Positions 33,024 to 44,209 are shown, counted from the stretch's first letter. The stretch is DNA of 64,000 bases from Corythucha ciliata (GCA_038030265.1 CM075941.1:8246001-8310000), one strand, 5' to 3'. The notes: generated from the letters alone by a model not told the origin. Translations and numbers: made by a program.

Positions 33024-33232
33024 GGCCGGTCGTCCACTGAAAGCGTTTTCGAGCGGCGCTACAACGCGCTACAGCGAGCGACAACGAGCGTACATACAAA
33101 AAGACATAAATTGAATTCACTGCTGCTAAGCCTGCAGTGGACGATGTTACATTCAATTTGAGGCTTTGGGATGTACGCTAGTTGTCGCGCGTTGTAGCGC
33201 CGCTCGCAAACGCTTCCAGTGGATGACCGGCC
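33024..33232. mobile_element. PIF/Harbinger-like MITE, 209 bp
   Basis: Near-perfect terminal inverted repeats of about 50 bases start GGCCGGTCGTCCACTG (left) and GGCCGGTCATCCACTG (right strand). TAA lies on both sides (33021-33023 and 33233-33235). The arms are GC-rich (GAGCGGCGCTACAACGCGC) and the middle is AT-rich. The structure would form a strong hairpin. Confidence 0.8.
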
Positions 33233-33239
33233 TAAGGAA

Positions 33240-34190
33240 CAGACAAAACGTTAATTCACCTAACTCGCTGCTAAAATGGGGAAAAATCACTCATCCACAT
33301 ATAAAATTTAGAAAAAGCGCTGATTCAAGGCTCAAAGTCTCCAATTCGCTGCTAAAATCGCTCACTCGTTGCTAAAATCGCTCATTCGCTGCGAAAATTG
33401 AGGAAAATAGACACAACCACACCACCATCCGGAGCTTAATATCTGCTAAATTGTAAGTTTCGGGACTAAATATCTGCGAAATTCAATGTAACGGGCCTAT
33501 AATATATCCGAGAATTTGCAAATTTAATTTTTTTGTTTTTTTAAGTGAGTGTGGAGTCCGGGCTATTGCCTCCCATGACAGCGCCCTCTGACAAACCCGC
33601 AAAATGGCAACACTTTGGATAGGCAAATATCAGCCAAATAGCAAAATTTACGTCTGCAATCATATTGCACTCGAACGACTCAAAAAACGCGACGAAATTA
33701 CATCGCCGGAGCAAAAACCGCCAATTTTTCTTTATTTTAGCCGTGAATTAGCGTTTTACCTAAGTTTGGCCTCCTTAGCGAGCCGTGAATGTGAGTTTTT
33801 TTTTTCGCAGTGCGCATTTTTCGCATTTAGCCGTGGATTAGCGATTTTATTCAGTTTCAGCCGCAAAGTTACCTTCAGAAGCCCTGCGAATGGGCGTTTT
33901 CACCACTTTAACCGCGAATAAGCGATTTTACCCCATTTGATCCGTGAATTAGCACTTTTTCTTAATTTTCCCCGCGAGTTAGCGTTTTTTTTTTCATTTT
34001 TAGCAATGAATTATCACTTTTTTTTAGATTGAAACTTGCGTTCTGAATAAGCCGAGAATTTATGTTTCCGTAATTTTCGGCACTAATTAGCGGTTTTTCT
34101 TAAAACCATTGTGAATTACCGATTGTTCACTATTTTATCCGTGAATAAGCGTGTTTCTTAATTTTAAACGCAGATTACTGTTTTTTTTCT
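33240..34190. repeat. 30-bp array A (block 5), two opposed pieces
   Basis: A few plus-orientation units (GCTGCTAAAATCGCTCATTC type) lie at 33240-33410. After a non-repeat spacer, minus-orientation units run from 33715 to 34190. The head-to-head arrangement suggests two element fragments or an internal inversion. No hAT ends were found. Confidence 0.7.
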
Positions 34191-35849
34191 AACGACTTTT
34201 CCGTTTTGAATTTTGATCGAGCTGCTTTCTGGCAGAGACTTATCGAAGGTTGTTGGGTGGGCGGGCGGCCTTTCATTTTCGGGCAATTCGTTGGGGCACT
34301 CGGAAAACGTGCCAGACAGGACAAAAATTGAAGGGAGGGGTGTGAACGCATCGTCTAATTTCCGTTCTCCGGCCGGCTTGAACGGGAAATTCTCACTGAG
34401 TGGACGTAACGGTGTACCCGCAGTGAATTTCGGAAAAGACGGACATGAAGAAAAAAATGCGTTGGCATTTCAAGAAAAAAAGTTTAGGATTTGCATAGTC
34501 CAATCTTAATCCAAAGTGGTGAAATCGGCCTGTAGAGTATCGATTCATTGTTCTAAAACTATATTGAAAGCTACAGAAATTGTTTGGTGGAGCTCGCGGG
34601 CTAGAGTGGGGCATAGTGAGGTTCGTGCCAAACAGGTGGTGGAAAGCAACTCTACGTTTTTAAAAATATTTTTCTGAGATAGCTGAGTCCCGATAACAAG
34701 AATGGGATCACGTTTTTCACTGCATGTGTCAAGAATTTCAATCAAATACCTCGTCGGAGCGCGAAGGCATCAATAATCTCTTGCCGTAGTTTTGAATCAA
34801 ATCGTCTTCGTCGTTCAATTCACCGACATTGCCATTGGAGTAGCACAGACTTAGGACTAGACTTATTATAATGAAGCAGGGACCCTGTTGTTTTAAAACA
34901 TTCAAGCATATTGGATGACGGAGGAGTGGACAAAAAAAAAAATTGTGCCAACCAAATTTTTGATGAACATCAAAACGATCCCCCTGGCTGTTTTCTCTTA
35001 GAGCTGAGCGGAGCTACAAAACGACCTGTGTTCCACCAGCCAAAAAGCTTCGCGAACTTGTACTCTTCTCTCTTCTGTGACAAGAGCTCGTGAATATTCA
35101 CTTGAGAGCGAAGCAGCGACGAGCCTGCAAGAGAGAGGGTGGCCGGGAGATGAAATACAATCCGTTGGTGGGTTGGACGCGAAGGGAAACTGTGTATAAC
35201 TCACGTACAGAGAGAGTCGACCTGTGTTAAATGTGCAAATGAAGCAATCATATTGAAATTCACCATTCAACTCCATTATTGAGAAGAATGGATGTGCCGA
35301 AATGGAAATGGTTGGATGGGAGAGGGGGAATAGATATTCGAAGGATGTTTCTGAATGTTTCCATCCCATTGACTATTATCTCTGTTCGCTAGAAGGTTTT
35401 ACTACTGGACTCGGGAGGGATGATCAGTTTATTTTTCGTTTTAAAAACATTAAATAAAGAGTAGAAGGTAAAATATAATGAAAATAGGTTGAGTTGGGTA
35501 ATTGACTTTTTGCGTTTTGATGGACTTTTTTATTGCATTGACGAAGGGGATTTAGATCTCTGTTATCTCCTCTCAACAAACTCATTTACCGCTTTCATAT
35601 TAACCCGTATCAAAGCCATGAAGTTGTCTACGATCACAAAAAGGTCACCAAGAACGTGGGATTAGAGCAATCACGTGACACCTATCTGATTTTTGATGGG
35701 AGGGGGGGGTGTTTTTTCGTTGATCAATTTAATTTTGAAAGTGTTTAGCTATAAACCACTAAGTTCCACATTTTATAACCTTAAGTACTATTCTATCATC
35801 ACTCATCTTCACCCCCCCCCCTCCCCGTTTTTTGTTGTTTTTTACCAAG
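34191..35849. other. No gene recognised upstream of the receptor exon
   Basis: AT-rich sequence without recognisable domains. One plus frame (34213-34509) follows an AG acceptor-like CTTTCTGGCAG, but its product is unlike anything I know. G and C runs are present at 35700 and 35811. Confidence 0.4.
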
Positions 35850-36102
35850 GTCCTCGAGCCGGTCAAATTTGAAAACGTCGTCTTCTATCAAACTTGCGTC
35901 GAATCGTGGCCAAACGAGGAGCTTCGCATACTGTACGCAGCCTCGGTGCTCATGGTTCAAGCGGTGATCCCTGCGGCGGTTGTTGGATGCATTCATGCGA
36001 AAATCGCCTCATATCTCAACGCTCACGCGTCAACTCAAAAAGATTCGAGGCGAGCTCAACGTGAGCTGACTCGCAATAAACGAACGACGATGTTATTGTC
36101 AG
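35850..36102 (+). CDS. Exon of a neuropeptide F/Y-type G-protein-coupled receptor
   Basis: This is an internal exon of 253 bases, open throughout, with an acceptor (TTTTTTACCAAG) at 35849 and a donor (CAG then GTAAAA) at 36103. It starts in phase 0 and ends in phase 1. The product covers the second extracellular loop to the third intracellular loop of a rhodopsin-like receptor: CVESWPNEE in the loop, a hydrophobic fifth helix (LYAASVLMVQAVIPAAVVGC), and HAKIASYLNAH. The basic RRAQRELTRNKRTTMLLSG lies ahead of helix six. The CxExWP and R-x-K-R-T-T-x-x-L motifs are those of insect NPF/NPY-like receptors. No other exon was found in the window. Confidence 0.7.
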
Positions 36103-37009
36103 GTAAAATTGTTATGAACCGCGAATTTTTTTTTTTTTTTTTTTCATATAACACATTTTTAGCATTTTCGCTTCTCGTTGGAAGGAATCTCAAGTGAGAG
36201 TGGGAGGATCGTGATAATGGCTTGGATTATAGTAAAATATCATATTTCTCTGTGACTCAACGTTTATAGTGAGGGTGCTATTCGTATTGCGCGTCATTGA
36301 CACAAAAATGTTCCAATGGAATAGAAAGATACAGCGAGTATCATTTTACACAGTTGTCCTCTCTATGAAGCTATAAAGCGACAAACAAAGGGGGCAAATG
36401 ATACGCTTCAAATGTGACATGACGTGACCAGAAACAATGTAACCAGACGGACCAGAAAAAAAAAAAAAAACTTCGGGGAAGTTTGTTAAGTTAGCCAATC
36501 GTTTATAGAGTAGTATTTCCCCGCTGAAAAGCGGGCACTTCACCGACCTGAAAGTTTATCTTGTCCCTATAATGATTCAGTTTCGTCATTTTACACCCGG
36601 GGCTGGTCGACGGATTAAAAAAGCATTTCCTCTTCCGTAATGCATGGCCACACAGTCGCTAAAAAAAACTCAATTTTCATCTCCATTATTATTTCTGCAA
36701 CAGTAACATCCATTCTCCCTTTCCATGCTATAAATATCATTTTTATTCCATTTTATATTGCATCCTTCACGTTCCTGCCCATAGACTAGCAATTTTCATT
36801 CGACCTTTCCCTTTATTTATTGCTTTGACTCTTCCTACCGCTACTCTTTTCCCCCCCCTTAGTCTTTTCTGTTTTTCTTCCAGAGGGGAGGGCCCCAAGT
36901 AACACAAGAGCACCGGTAAGCGAAGATCGTGTAGGTTTGAGCTTCCTTAAAATTTGTGTAGAGCTTCAGTGCAGATGAAGTATGCTATCGAAGCTGGAAC
37001 TTCTTTAAT
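36103..37009. other. Probable intron of the receptor gene
   Basis: No exon or TE is recognised. There are poly-T (36127-36144) and poly-A runs and a C run at 36851. The 8.7-kb hAT starts at 37018 and so would lie in the receptor intron if the gene continues to the right. Confidence 0.4.
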
Positions 37010-37017
37010 GACATCTG
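37010..37017. repeat. Target-site duplication, left copy (GACATCTG)
   Basis: Eight bases identical to 45747-45754, on the two sides of the hAT element. Confidence 0.9.
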
Positions 37018-37322
37018 CAGTGGCGTCTATCAGGGGGGGGGGGGTTGGAGGCGACCTGCCTCCAATTGACGCTGTCAGGGGGGGGGGGAATACGATTTTT
37101 GGTAAAACCCAGGGGGGGGGATTCATAAAAGTACTAGTAATTTTATAAAGTTAATTTAAAATTCGAGGGAAGTCAAAATTGAAATTCAGGCTCGGCCGGC
37201 CTTGTCTCAAGACTATAAGGTTTCAAATGAGACCATAAAAAATGAAATATTCCAAATACTTAGCGCGTAAAACGGTGAGGGGATAATGGGCGAGGAGTAG
37301 TACTTGTAGGAAGGGAAACAAA

Positions 37323-37506
37323 ATGTGTTTCGCGCCTTATGAAAGACGCTCGTCCAAGTTGCTGATGGCTAGAAGGAGCAAGCAGCGTATAGCCAACGTT
37401 TGCAGTTTTATTCTCTTTCTCCTCAACGGTACAGTTTTATTCTCTTTCTCCTCACCATGCTTTGAGTTCCGAGAAAAAATTGCTCCCAGGGTACAAGTAA
37501 ACAATG
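37323..37506 (+). pseudogene. Possible first exon of the hAT gene
   Basis: An ATG at 37323 opens a frame that ends in a good donor site, CAATG then GTAAGT at 37507. A matching acceptor would be the TTTTTTTTGCAG at 43471-43482, ahead of the transposase frame. The product is basic and contains a hydrophobic stretch (SFILFLLNGTVLF). A 21-base segment (GTTTTATTCTCTTTCTCCTC) is duplicated at 37407 and 37436. This linkage is a guess based on splice-site quality. Confidence 0.3.
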
Positions 37507-37689
37507 GTAAGTATTAAGCTTCAATAAAGTTTAACTCTTTATTTTCAGCCTCCCCACTCCCTCGAATTCACTGCAGGGTGACTAGGGTGGTGCGGTGAGG
37601 GGGGAGTAATCCCTTGAAAAGTCCTAAGACAAGGGTCGTCTAATTTGCAATTAATTAATTGCTGGGACACATAAGAAAAAAGAACAATT

Positions 37690-37970
37690 CAAATAATATT
37701 TCGAATGTCCGCTTTTTGGGTGGTTATAAAATATTCAGAGAAAATCATTCACAAAATATTCTTGAAATAATATTCAAAAATATTTCCTTCAAGTATTTAC
37801 AAAATATTCCCTAAGTAAGTTTCAAAAATATTTTCACGAAGTATTCCCAAAATATTCTTCTGAAATATTTGAATATTATTTTTTCGAAGTATTCACCAAA
37901 CATTTTTTTGGAATATTAGTTGTATACATATTTTTAATGAAGGTTTTCGGCAAAATATTCATTTTTTTTT
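37690..37970. repeat. AATATTC-rich degenerate tandem repeat, copy 1
   Basis: About 15 copies of AAAATATTC with spacers of 12-20 bases. A similar run lies at 42530-42840. Both are within the 8.7-kb hAT element. Confidence 0.7.
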
Positions 37971-37994
37971 TAAATCCATAAAAGGAGGCCAGTC

Positions 37995-38160
37995 ACTCTG
38001 AGCCGGCGTGTAGTGATGCACGAGACCGAGACGAGACCATCATTTCTGGAGCGAGACCGAGACGAGACCACTATTTTCAAGACGAGACCGAGACCGAGAC
38101 GAGACCACTATTTTCGAGACGAGACCGAGACTGGTCTCGGTCTCGTAATTAAAAGAATGA
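37995..38160 (+). repeat. GAGACC-rich element, copy 2
   Basis: It starts TAGTGATGCACGAGACCGAG and consists of repeated GAGACCGAGACGAGACCA with CTATTTTC spacers, then the inverted GGTCTCGGTCTCGTAA. The start equals the reverse complement of the end of the copy at 41790. Confidence 0.75.
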
Positions 38161-38251
38161 AAAAATGATGGCTCATTTATGAATACAGAACATTTTTAAC
38201 ATTGAAATGACCGAGACGGCCGAGACGGCTATTGTGTTATGGGCCTCCTGG

Positions 38252-39520
38252 CAGGGGCGGACTGGGGTATCGGGGCGAAGGGGGGGGTGCCTTGTTTAAG
38301 TGGCCGCCGGTAATTTCGAATATTTTTGGCTGAATTACATATAACTTGTAACTCGTGTATAGAGAGAATGAACTCCCATTCCTTAAAATGCTATTTTTAC
38401 CCGCGTAGTCCTGTTTCTTCTGGTTTAAAAAAAATAAGGTAATTATCTTAGCTGTGAGAATCAACGGTTCCTTGAAGGCGATTTGGGAGATTTCGGCGGA
38501 AACCGGACTTTTCTTAAAAGTATACACGTTGGTAGGTTTAAGTATGCGTATTACGTATACTAAGTTTTTAGGCTGAATTCCTTCTCGTTTTCCAGTCAAA
38601 AGTAAGATTCTTCGGCTAAATTGAAACATTTTTGGGCATAATAGAACGGTTATAGGGCCAAATAGCCAGTTTAAGCGCTACAAAATTACCAGTTTTTAAC
38701 CAAATAACGGATTTTGTGACAATAAATCGACAGGGGACGGTTCAATAGTAGTTTCTAGGCATAAAATGTCTGTAATGCATGCAAGAAACTGTCCGAGTAC
38801 TTGCGGACGCTGAAGATGGCGAGCAGCCGAAACCGGTTCGTTTCTAAAGCACCTCAACGAGGGAAGACTGACAACGTAGGCTCCTACGGCTACAGTTTCT
38901 TGCATGCATTACCTACTAACCCTCGTAGTCTAAGCGACCATACTAACAATATCAATAAAATGTCTGCTTTTCTAGCCAAATAATTAGTTTCAGGGGCTAA
39001 ATTTCCCAGATTTAACCCTTTCCGGTATGTATAAGAATAAGAGTGTCTAATAGCGCCAGTGATGCCAGATACAAATTTTAAAGCGTCAGTTATGGAGCCA
39101 ACATAGTGGTACACGATAGCAACACCGATCAAATTGTAGGGGCTGAGTTTCCAGATGTATTCTTGATTTCTGTTGTGAAAGCCTGCTTTTGGATCAAAAG
39201 ATCAAGTTGTTTGTCCTTTTAAGGTGAATTTGTCTTATTCCTGTGCAACGGGATCTTTGACAGACGCCCCCTTCTTATCTATGCCCAACGAATTTAGATC
39301 ACCGCCCCCCCCCCTCTAAAACCGAAACCTAAACTCTACGCCTCTGCCACGTAATGGACAGAGTCTCTTTTCTGAAACTCGATTTTGTCGATTCTAAAAA
39401 CAGATATTCGTTTTTAATCCGTTATGAAAATATATAACGATGGTCTGACAGGGGCGCCACGCTCAAGGGGCGCGGGGGGGGGGGTTAGACACCCACCCCT
39501 CACGGGCCAGTCCGCCACTG
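38252..39520. mobile_element. hAT-type element nested in the 8.7-kb hAT, 1269 bp
   Basis: The left end is CAGGGGCGGACTGGGG and the right end, in reverse complement, CAGTGGCGGACTGGCC. The flanks are CCTCCTGG (38244-38251) and CCTCCGGG (39521-39528), matching at seven of eight. No transposase is present. Inside are sparse array-A-like words (AGCCAAATAATTAG), the inverted repeat at 38772-38912 and G/C runs. It landed after the larger hAT. Confidence 0.75.
38772..38912. repeat. Inverted repeat with perfect 21-bp arms
   Basis: GTAATGCATGCAAGAAACTG T at 38772-38792 returns as its exact reverse complement at 38892-38912. The middle has CTGAAGATGGCGAGCAGCC followed by GAAACCGG, which resembles the conserved core of a hammerhead ribozyme and the ends of some Penelope-like elements. 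Confidence 0.7.
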
Positions 39521-40514
39521 CCTCCGGGCTGTGGTGGATCCAAGGGGTGGACATATCCCCCCCCCACCCTAACGCACAAAATGGCATAAAATAATAGGAA
39601 AAAATTTACTTTTTGTAAAATTATCATAGGAATCACGCACATTTCTTCTTCTTTCAGTAATTATAGTTGATGGTTTTCGCACGATCAGGAAGGGAAGTGA
39701 TACTTCCCCTTCCAGGTACCTCAACAGGGAAGTTGATTTTTACTTGAAAAGATGAGCTAGGTGAAAAAAGTATTTTTTTTTCACTCACTAGTGAAGGAAA
39801 GTAAGGCAGAATGCCAATAATTTCACATTTTCCCTCGCAAGTGAAGGAAACAGGAAGGTTTTCATTCACTAGTGAAGGCAAGTGAAAAAAAGTTCTGTAT
39901 TCAATTAGCGTACCCTTGCCTCCGAACACTTCCAGGAAAGACTATTAAATCTGTTGGTCGTGCGAAAAATAATATCCACAACTCGTGAGGAAGAAGCTTT
40001 CACTCTGCTCGTTGTTTTTAGCTCACTCGGCCCCGCCTCGTGAGCCAAACACAACTCGCAGGTAAAACTCCATTTCCTTCACTTGTTGTGAAATATACTA
40101 TTATTTCACTTGTCGCGCGAAAAATATCGTGCATAACTCAATTTACTTCCTCGTACTCATTTAGCCGACTCGGCTTTGCCTCGCCAGCTAAACAAAGTAC
40201 TCGCAAGTAAAGTGGCACTTACGTGTCTCGTTATATGTAAGATACTATTTTTTTTTAAACAGCTGATTATTTTAGAGCCTAGGGGATTAAACACTCACTT
40301 TATCGCCGTGGCCCAGAAAATCAGCCCATGATTTGATAAAAAAATACTGTGCACACCGCGTCAAAAAAGTGATTTTGGGCTCTCGAGAAAAGGCCAGGCT
40401 CGGCTACACCTCGCCCGTCCAATTTTTTCTCTCGGCCTCCAAAAAATCGCTTTCTTGCCAAGGCGTATAATCCACTATTCCTAAGATCATTTTTAAAGAA
40501 GTGTTTAAGCAGAT

Positions 40515-40629
40515 GTTCATCGTGCGTAAAGACCTACTGTACACACGCCGTGCGGTAAAGAGTTCACGGTAAAAGAGTTCACTCTTTACCGCACGGCATG
40601 TGTAAAGTAGGTCTTTAAGCACGATGAAC
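40515..40629. repeat. Long near-perfect hairpin (55-bp arms)
   Basis: Left arm from GTTCATCGTGCGTAAAGACC and right arm ending GGTCTTTAAGCACGATGAAC pair over about 53 bases with four mismatches, leaving a very short loop around 40568-40577. As RNA it would make a long stem. No terminal duplication was identified. Confidence 0.85.
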
Positions 40630-41564
40630 GATGGATGAAGGGTGAGTGGAACCGTGGAAATTATATCCCAAAAAGGTCAAAGTCAGTTGATTTTGATTAT
40701 GTTGGTGAGTTGGTAGAAGAATTGAGGCAGGGAAGCCCGCTTTCATCTTACGCGCTTCTTTTGTTTCTTCTTTTTTATTTCTCTGAAATGAAGTTGTGTG
40801 GCAAATGGGAGACTTTACGGAACCGTTAAATTAAATAATTATGAACCTAATTGGCTTTAAAAGGCTTTGTACGATCGGAGAAAAAAAACAAAAAAAAACG
40901 TACGATCCTGAGGCGTATAGTCGCACTATAAACTCTACCGATGATGGCACTCGACTTCGTCTCGTGTCACAAACATCGTGCTTCGTTCGTTAAAAGCTCC
41001 TTTATGCCTACGTATCGTAATAAAAAATTGGGTTAGGGTTCCCGGGGGGCCGGTGAAATACATTGCAACCTATGGGTGCCCGCGCACTTGGCAGCAAAGA
41101 TTTCCAGGCTGGGCAGCCACTATAGAACAAACACAACTGCACAGCAGCCAACTGGCTGCCGCGGCCAGGCTGCTTAGTGCAAAGGAACCATCATTTTGCG
41201 TTTGAAACTCGACACCGCTTTTTTTTTTTTTTTTTTAACTAACATTGCCAGTTGAAGCATGAGAAGGAGGGTCTGATGTATGAGGGGGGGATTGTGCACC
41301 TCTGCCTCGTCGTGTCTGGGAAGGGAAGTCTCTTGCTTGAACTAAATGAGCTGGCATGTGCGAGATTTTGAGTTGACTCGTTGAATTCTCAACTGTTCCG
41401 CTTTCACGTTCTCAGTGTGACGATTGTTTTGAAGGCACGATTCTATTTTGGGGCAATTACAAAACTCTTTGGTCATTAATCAGTAATGTATCACTTATCT
41501 CCCTTCGTGCCATGAGCCACCAAGGAAGGAAAGCAAAGTATAAATTCATCAATCGTCGTCATCT

Positions 41565-41790
41565 GTAATCATTGAGGCGAGAATAGGATCACTGGTCACT
41601 AATATCACACATACTTTGAATTCGCGCCTTTAACTTTTCGAGACGAGACCGAGACCGAGACTTTCGAGACCGAGACCGAGACGAGACCGACTTTTCATGA
41701 TCAAGACCGAGACCGAGACCATCACCTCATGAGCGAGACCGAGACCGAGACCACTCGAGTCTCGTCTCGGTCTCGTGCATCACTACCGGC
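41565..41790 (+). repeat. GAGACC-rich element, copy 3
   Basis: This is homologous to 12632-12790 over its left half and to 37995-38160 over the GAGACC core; its right end reads GTCTCGTGCATCACTA. It directly follows the second exon of the minus-strand gene fragment at 41787-42081 and may have inserted in its intron. Confidence 0.75.
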
Positions 41791-42081
41791 GTGGCTTAAG
41801 TCCATCTCTGTATCCATGATTTTGAGTCGATCACAAACTCTGCGCGTGACCTCTGTAAGAGAGAAAACATTAGAAAATGAATAAAACAATTGGCGGAAGG
41901 AAATTTTTTCTTACCGTTCAGAGCACGAGCCAAACTCAAGTGCTCGAAGGTCTTTTTCTCTTTACACCCCGCCAGTTGTAAGTTTTTTCTAATTATCCAC
42001 ATAGTGATCACGTGGTCTATCATTATTTTAAAAATTGGTTCGGCCGTTTTTGCGCCACCAAGCACTGAGAGCTTGAAACCT
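41787..42081 (-). CDS. Unrecognised spliced gene fragment (two exons)
   Basis: On the minus strand an open frame read as LKGFKLSVLGGAKTAEPIF onward ends at 41915 in a consensus donor (AACG then GTAAGA). A 62-base intron follows, ending in TGTTTTCTCTCTTACAG at 41853. The second exon (41852 to about 41787) joins in phase 1 and continues EVTRRVCDRLKIMDTEMDL. The open frame and both splice sites agree, so this is likely a true gene piece. I do not recognise the product. It sits inside the hAT element, so it could be captured host sequence or part of another TE. Confidence 0.45.
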
Positions 42082-42529
42082 TTGAGAGTTTTGTGTGAAA
42101 GTTCAAGTGAACAACATGAAAATCATTACTTTATTTACCAAGTGCTCGAAAGATGTATCATTTGTGAGGAGCCCTTCTATATACAAATATGATACGTAAT
42201 TCTTGTCGTTCATTAATTAACGATTCATACTTCTCTGATAAAGTCCCTTCTTAATCGAGAATTCACAGCGCTCATTAAACAAAAATGATTTGCTTGGTAC
42301 CAATATGAATAATATTTCTCAAAAATTAGGTTTTTTACTACCATGTCCAGAAAGACGGGGCCCGTAAGGAAAGAAGTATGGTGGAAAATAACTATAACTA
42401 AATAACTAACTAGAACTGAGCATAAATAACTATAATCAGCCATAATCTGCAAACGCAGGGGATGTATTTTATCATTCCGAAAAGTTCAAGCTCTCCAATG
42501 AATGGTTCATTTTTCGGTGGAATTAGCAA

Positions 42530-42840
42530 AAATATGCATTAAATAATATTGAAAAATATTTAGGTAATACTCATAAAAGTATATTTACATAATATTCTAC
42601 GATGTTGTATCAGAAAATATTTCCGCCTACACCAAAATTGAGTATTTCAAAAATATTTTAATCAGGTTCGTTTGAAAATATTCGTTCAAAATTATTATTT
42701 TCATATTAAACAATATTATGATACGAATATTAATGATGAATGAAAAATTAATATTCTTAAAATATTTTTTTGAGATTCTGAATATTGTCTGAATGTTCGA
42801 ATATTTTCTGAATGTTCAGAAAATATTATCATGCTGCTTG
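42530..42840. repeat. AATATTC-rich degenerate tandem repeat, copy 2
   Basis: Many AATATT and AAATATTT words with short spacers occur here, resembling 37690-37970. It is not obviously inverted with respect to that copy. Confidence 0.65.
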
Positions 42841-43482
42841 GAGTGTAGTTTCATTCGTTACATTTCAATAGAGGCCGGATAGAAAAACTTACGCTTCAAA
42901 AGTGTATAGCAATGAATGGAAAATGCTATCAGTTTATTTTTGATTTGATGCCATACATTTTTTTATTATGTCGATTTTGTTTTTAAATGGGGAACTTGCT
43001 TATGTTTCTTGAAGAGGGTTCTTCCACAAGACTATTGCTCACAATAAACATTGATGTCAATCACGGATTTTTTAAAAGCGAATTTTAAATTTTTTGAGGG
43101 GGGGGGATTCGATTACGTCAAAGGTTTTCCAATGAAATTGATGGTGTGGGAAAGAGGGGGTAAGACGCGTTTTCTGGGGAACAATTTTGTCTTATAGGCA
43201 AACAGAACATTTTATAGTTTTCTCAAATGCTTCATAAGTGACCTTTTTTTAGCGTATTTTTTATCATTACGGGGAAAGTAGTGATTCGTGGAAAAAATAG
43301 TAATGGTTTAAGCCAATCGGCTGTAGAATTAGAGACTCTGGAAGTGAAAAGAATGAAATGAATGAAGAATTAAATGAGTGAATGAATAATGGAACTTGGA
43401 TGTTGCACCACGGCTACCTGATGTTAAGGGCGCCAGTTTGTATGGGGTTTAAAAAATGTGGGTTTGTGGCTTTTTTTTGCAG

Positions 43483-44080
43483 GATTCACTGGCATCTCCA
43501 TCAATATCAATTCCCCCACCGATCTTGAAAACCCCAGAAGAAACAAGTTCATGTACAATTAACGAACCATTGGCATCACAAAATCTAACATCGGCCCCAT
43601 TATCGTCCTCAAAAATTATCTTCACGCATGAGGCAATACTCGCTTCCGCCGGACACGCCTTCAACCCAACAGCAACTGGCACCTTTACTTGCTAACCAAC
43701 ACCAGCTGACAACTTCGATTGATGGTAAATATCTTACGGCAATATCGCCAACGTCTTCCACCACCAAACGTCCAATGGAAGAACGCGACAAACACGATCC
43801 TGCAAAATACGCAGGGAAAAAGCTCAAATCAGAAGAGGTGAACATACTTCTGAGATTGGGCCCATGCCAACCGGGGGGCCTGACTATAATTTTCAAAAGT
43901 ATTGTGGAAGAGCTTTCCAGCATGCGTGGTTTGCTTCTACTTTGCCAGATGGAGCCATAAAAGTGAGAGAATGGCTCACGTATAGCTGTTCTGCTCAACG
44001 AGCTTTTTGTTTATTTTTTATCTTGTTTGGAGGCCCAACGGGGTTCGCCGACTTTCACAACGGGATTCGGGACATTATGA
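43483..44080 (+). pseudogene. hAT transposase N-terminal part with TTF zinc finger
   Basis: An acceptor (TTTTTTTTGCAG) precedes the reading DSLASPSISIPPP in one frame. It shifts near 43627 to a Pro/Ser/Thr-rich linker ending KHDPAKYAGKKLKSEEVNILL and shifts again near 43870. The final frame carries the TTF-type finger: NFQKYCGRAFQHAWF, WLTYS, AFCLFFILFG and HELQSRSHRS. This finger binds transposon ends in DUF4371-type hAT elements. Some cysteines of the finger are changed (CLFF for CFPC). There are two frame changes. Confidence 0.75.
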
Positions 44081-44209
44081 GACACGAGCTGCAGTCCCGA
44101 TCACACAGAAGCAGAAAAATCTGTTCTCCGGTGGATTCGAGGTAAAAGGATCGACAAGAAAATTTCAGACGCTAGAAATGTTCTTGTTGGAAAAAACAGA
44201 AAAGTCGTA

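Noticed and set aside
42225..42452. Minus-strand frame ending NSRLRRDFIREV, resembling the end of helix 7 and the tail of a receptor
   Set aside because: It lacks the NPxxY motif and lies on the strand opposite to the receptor exon. The resemblance is too short.
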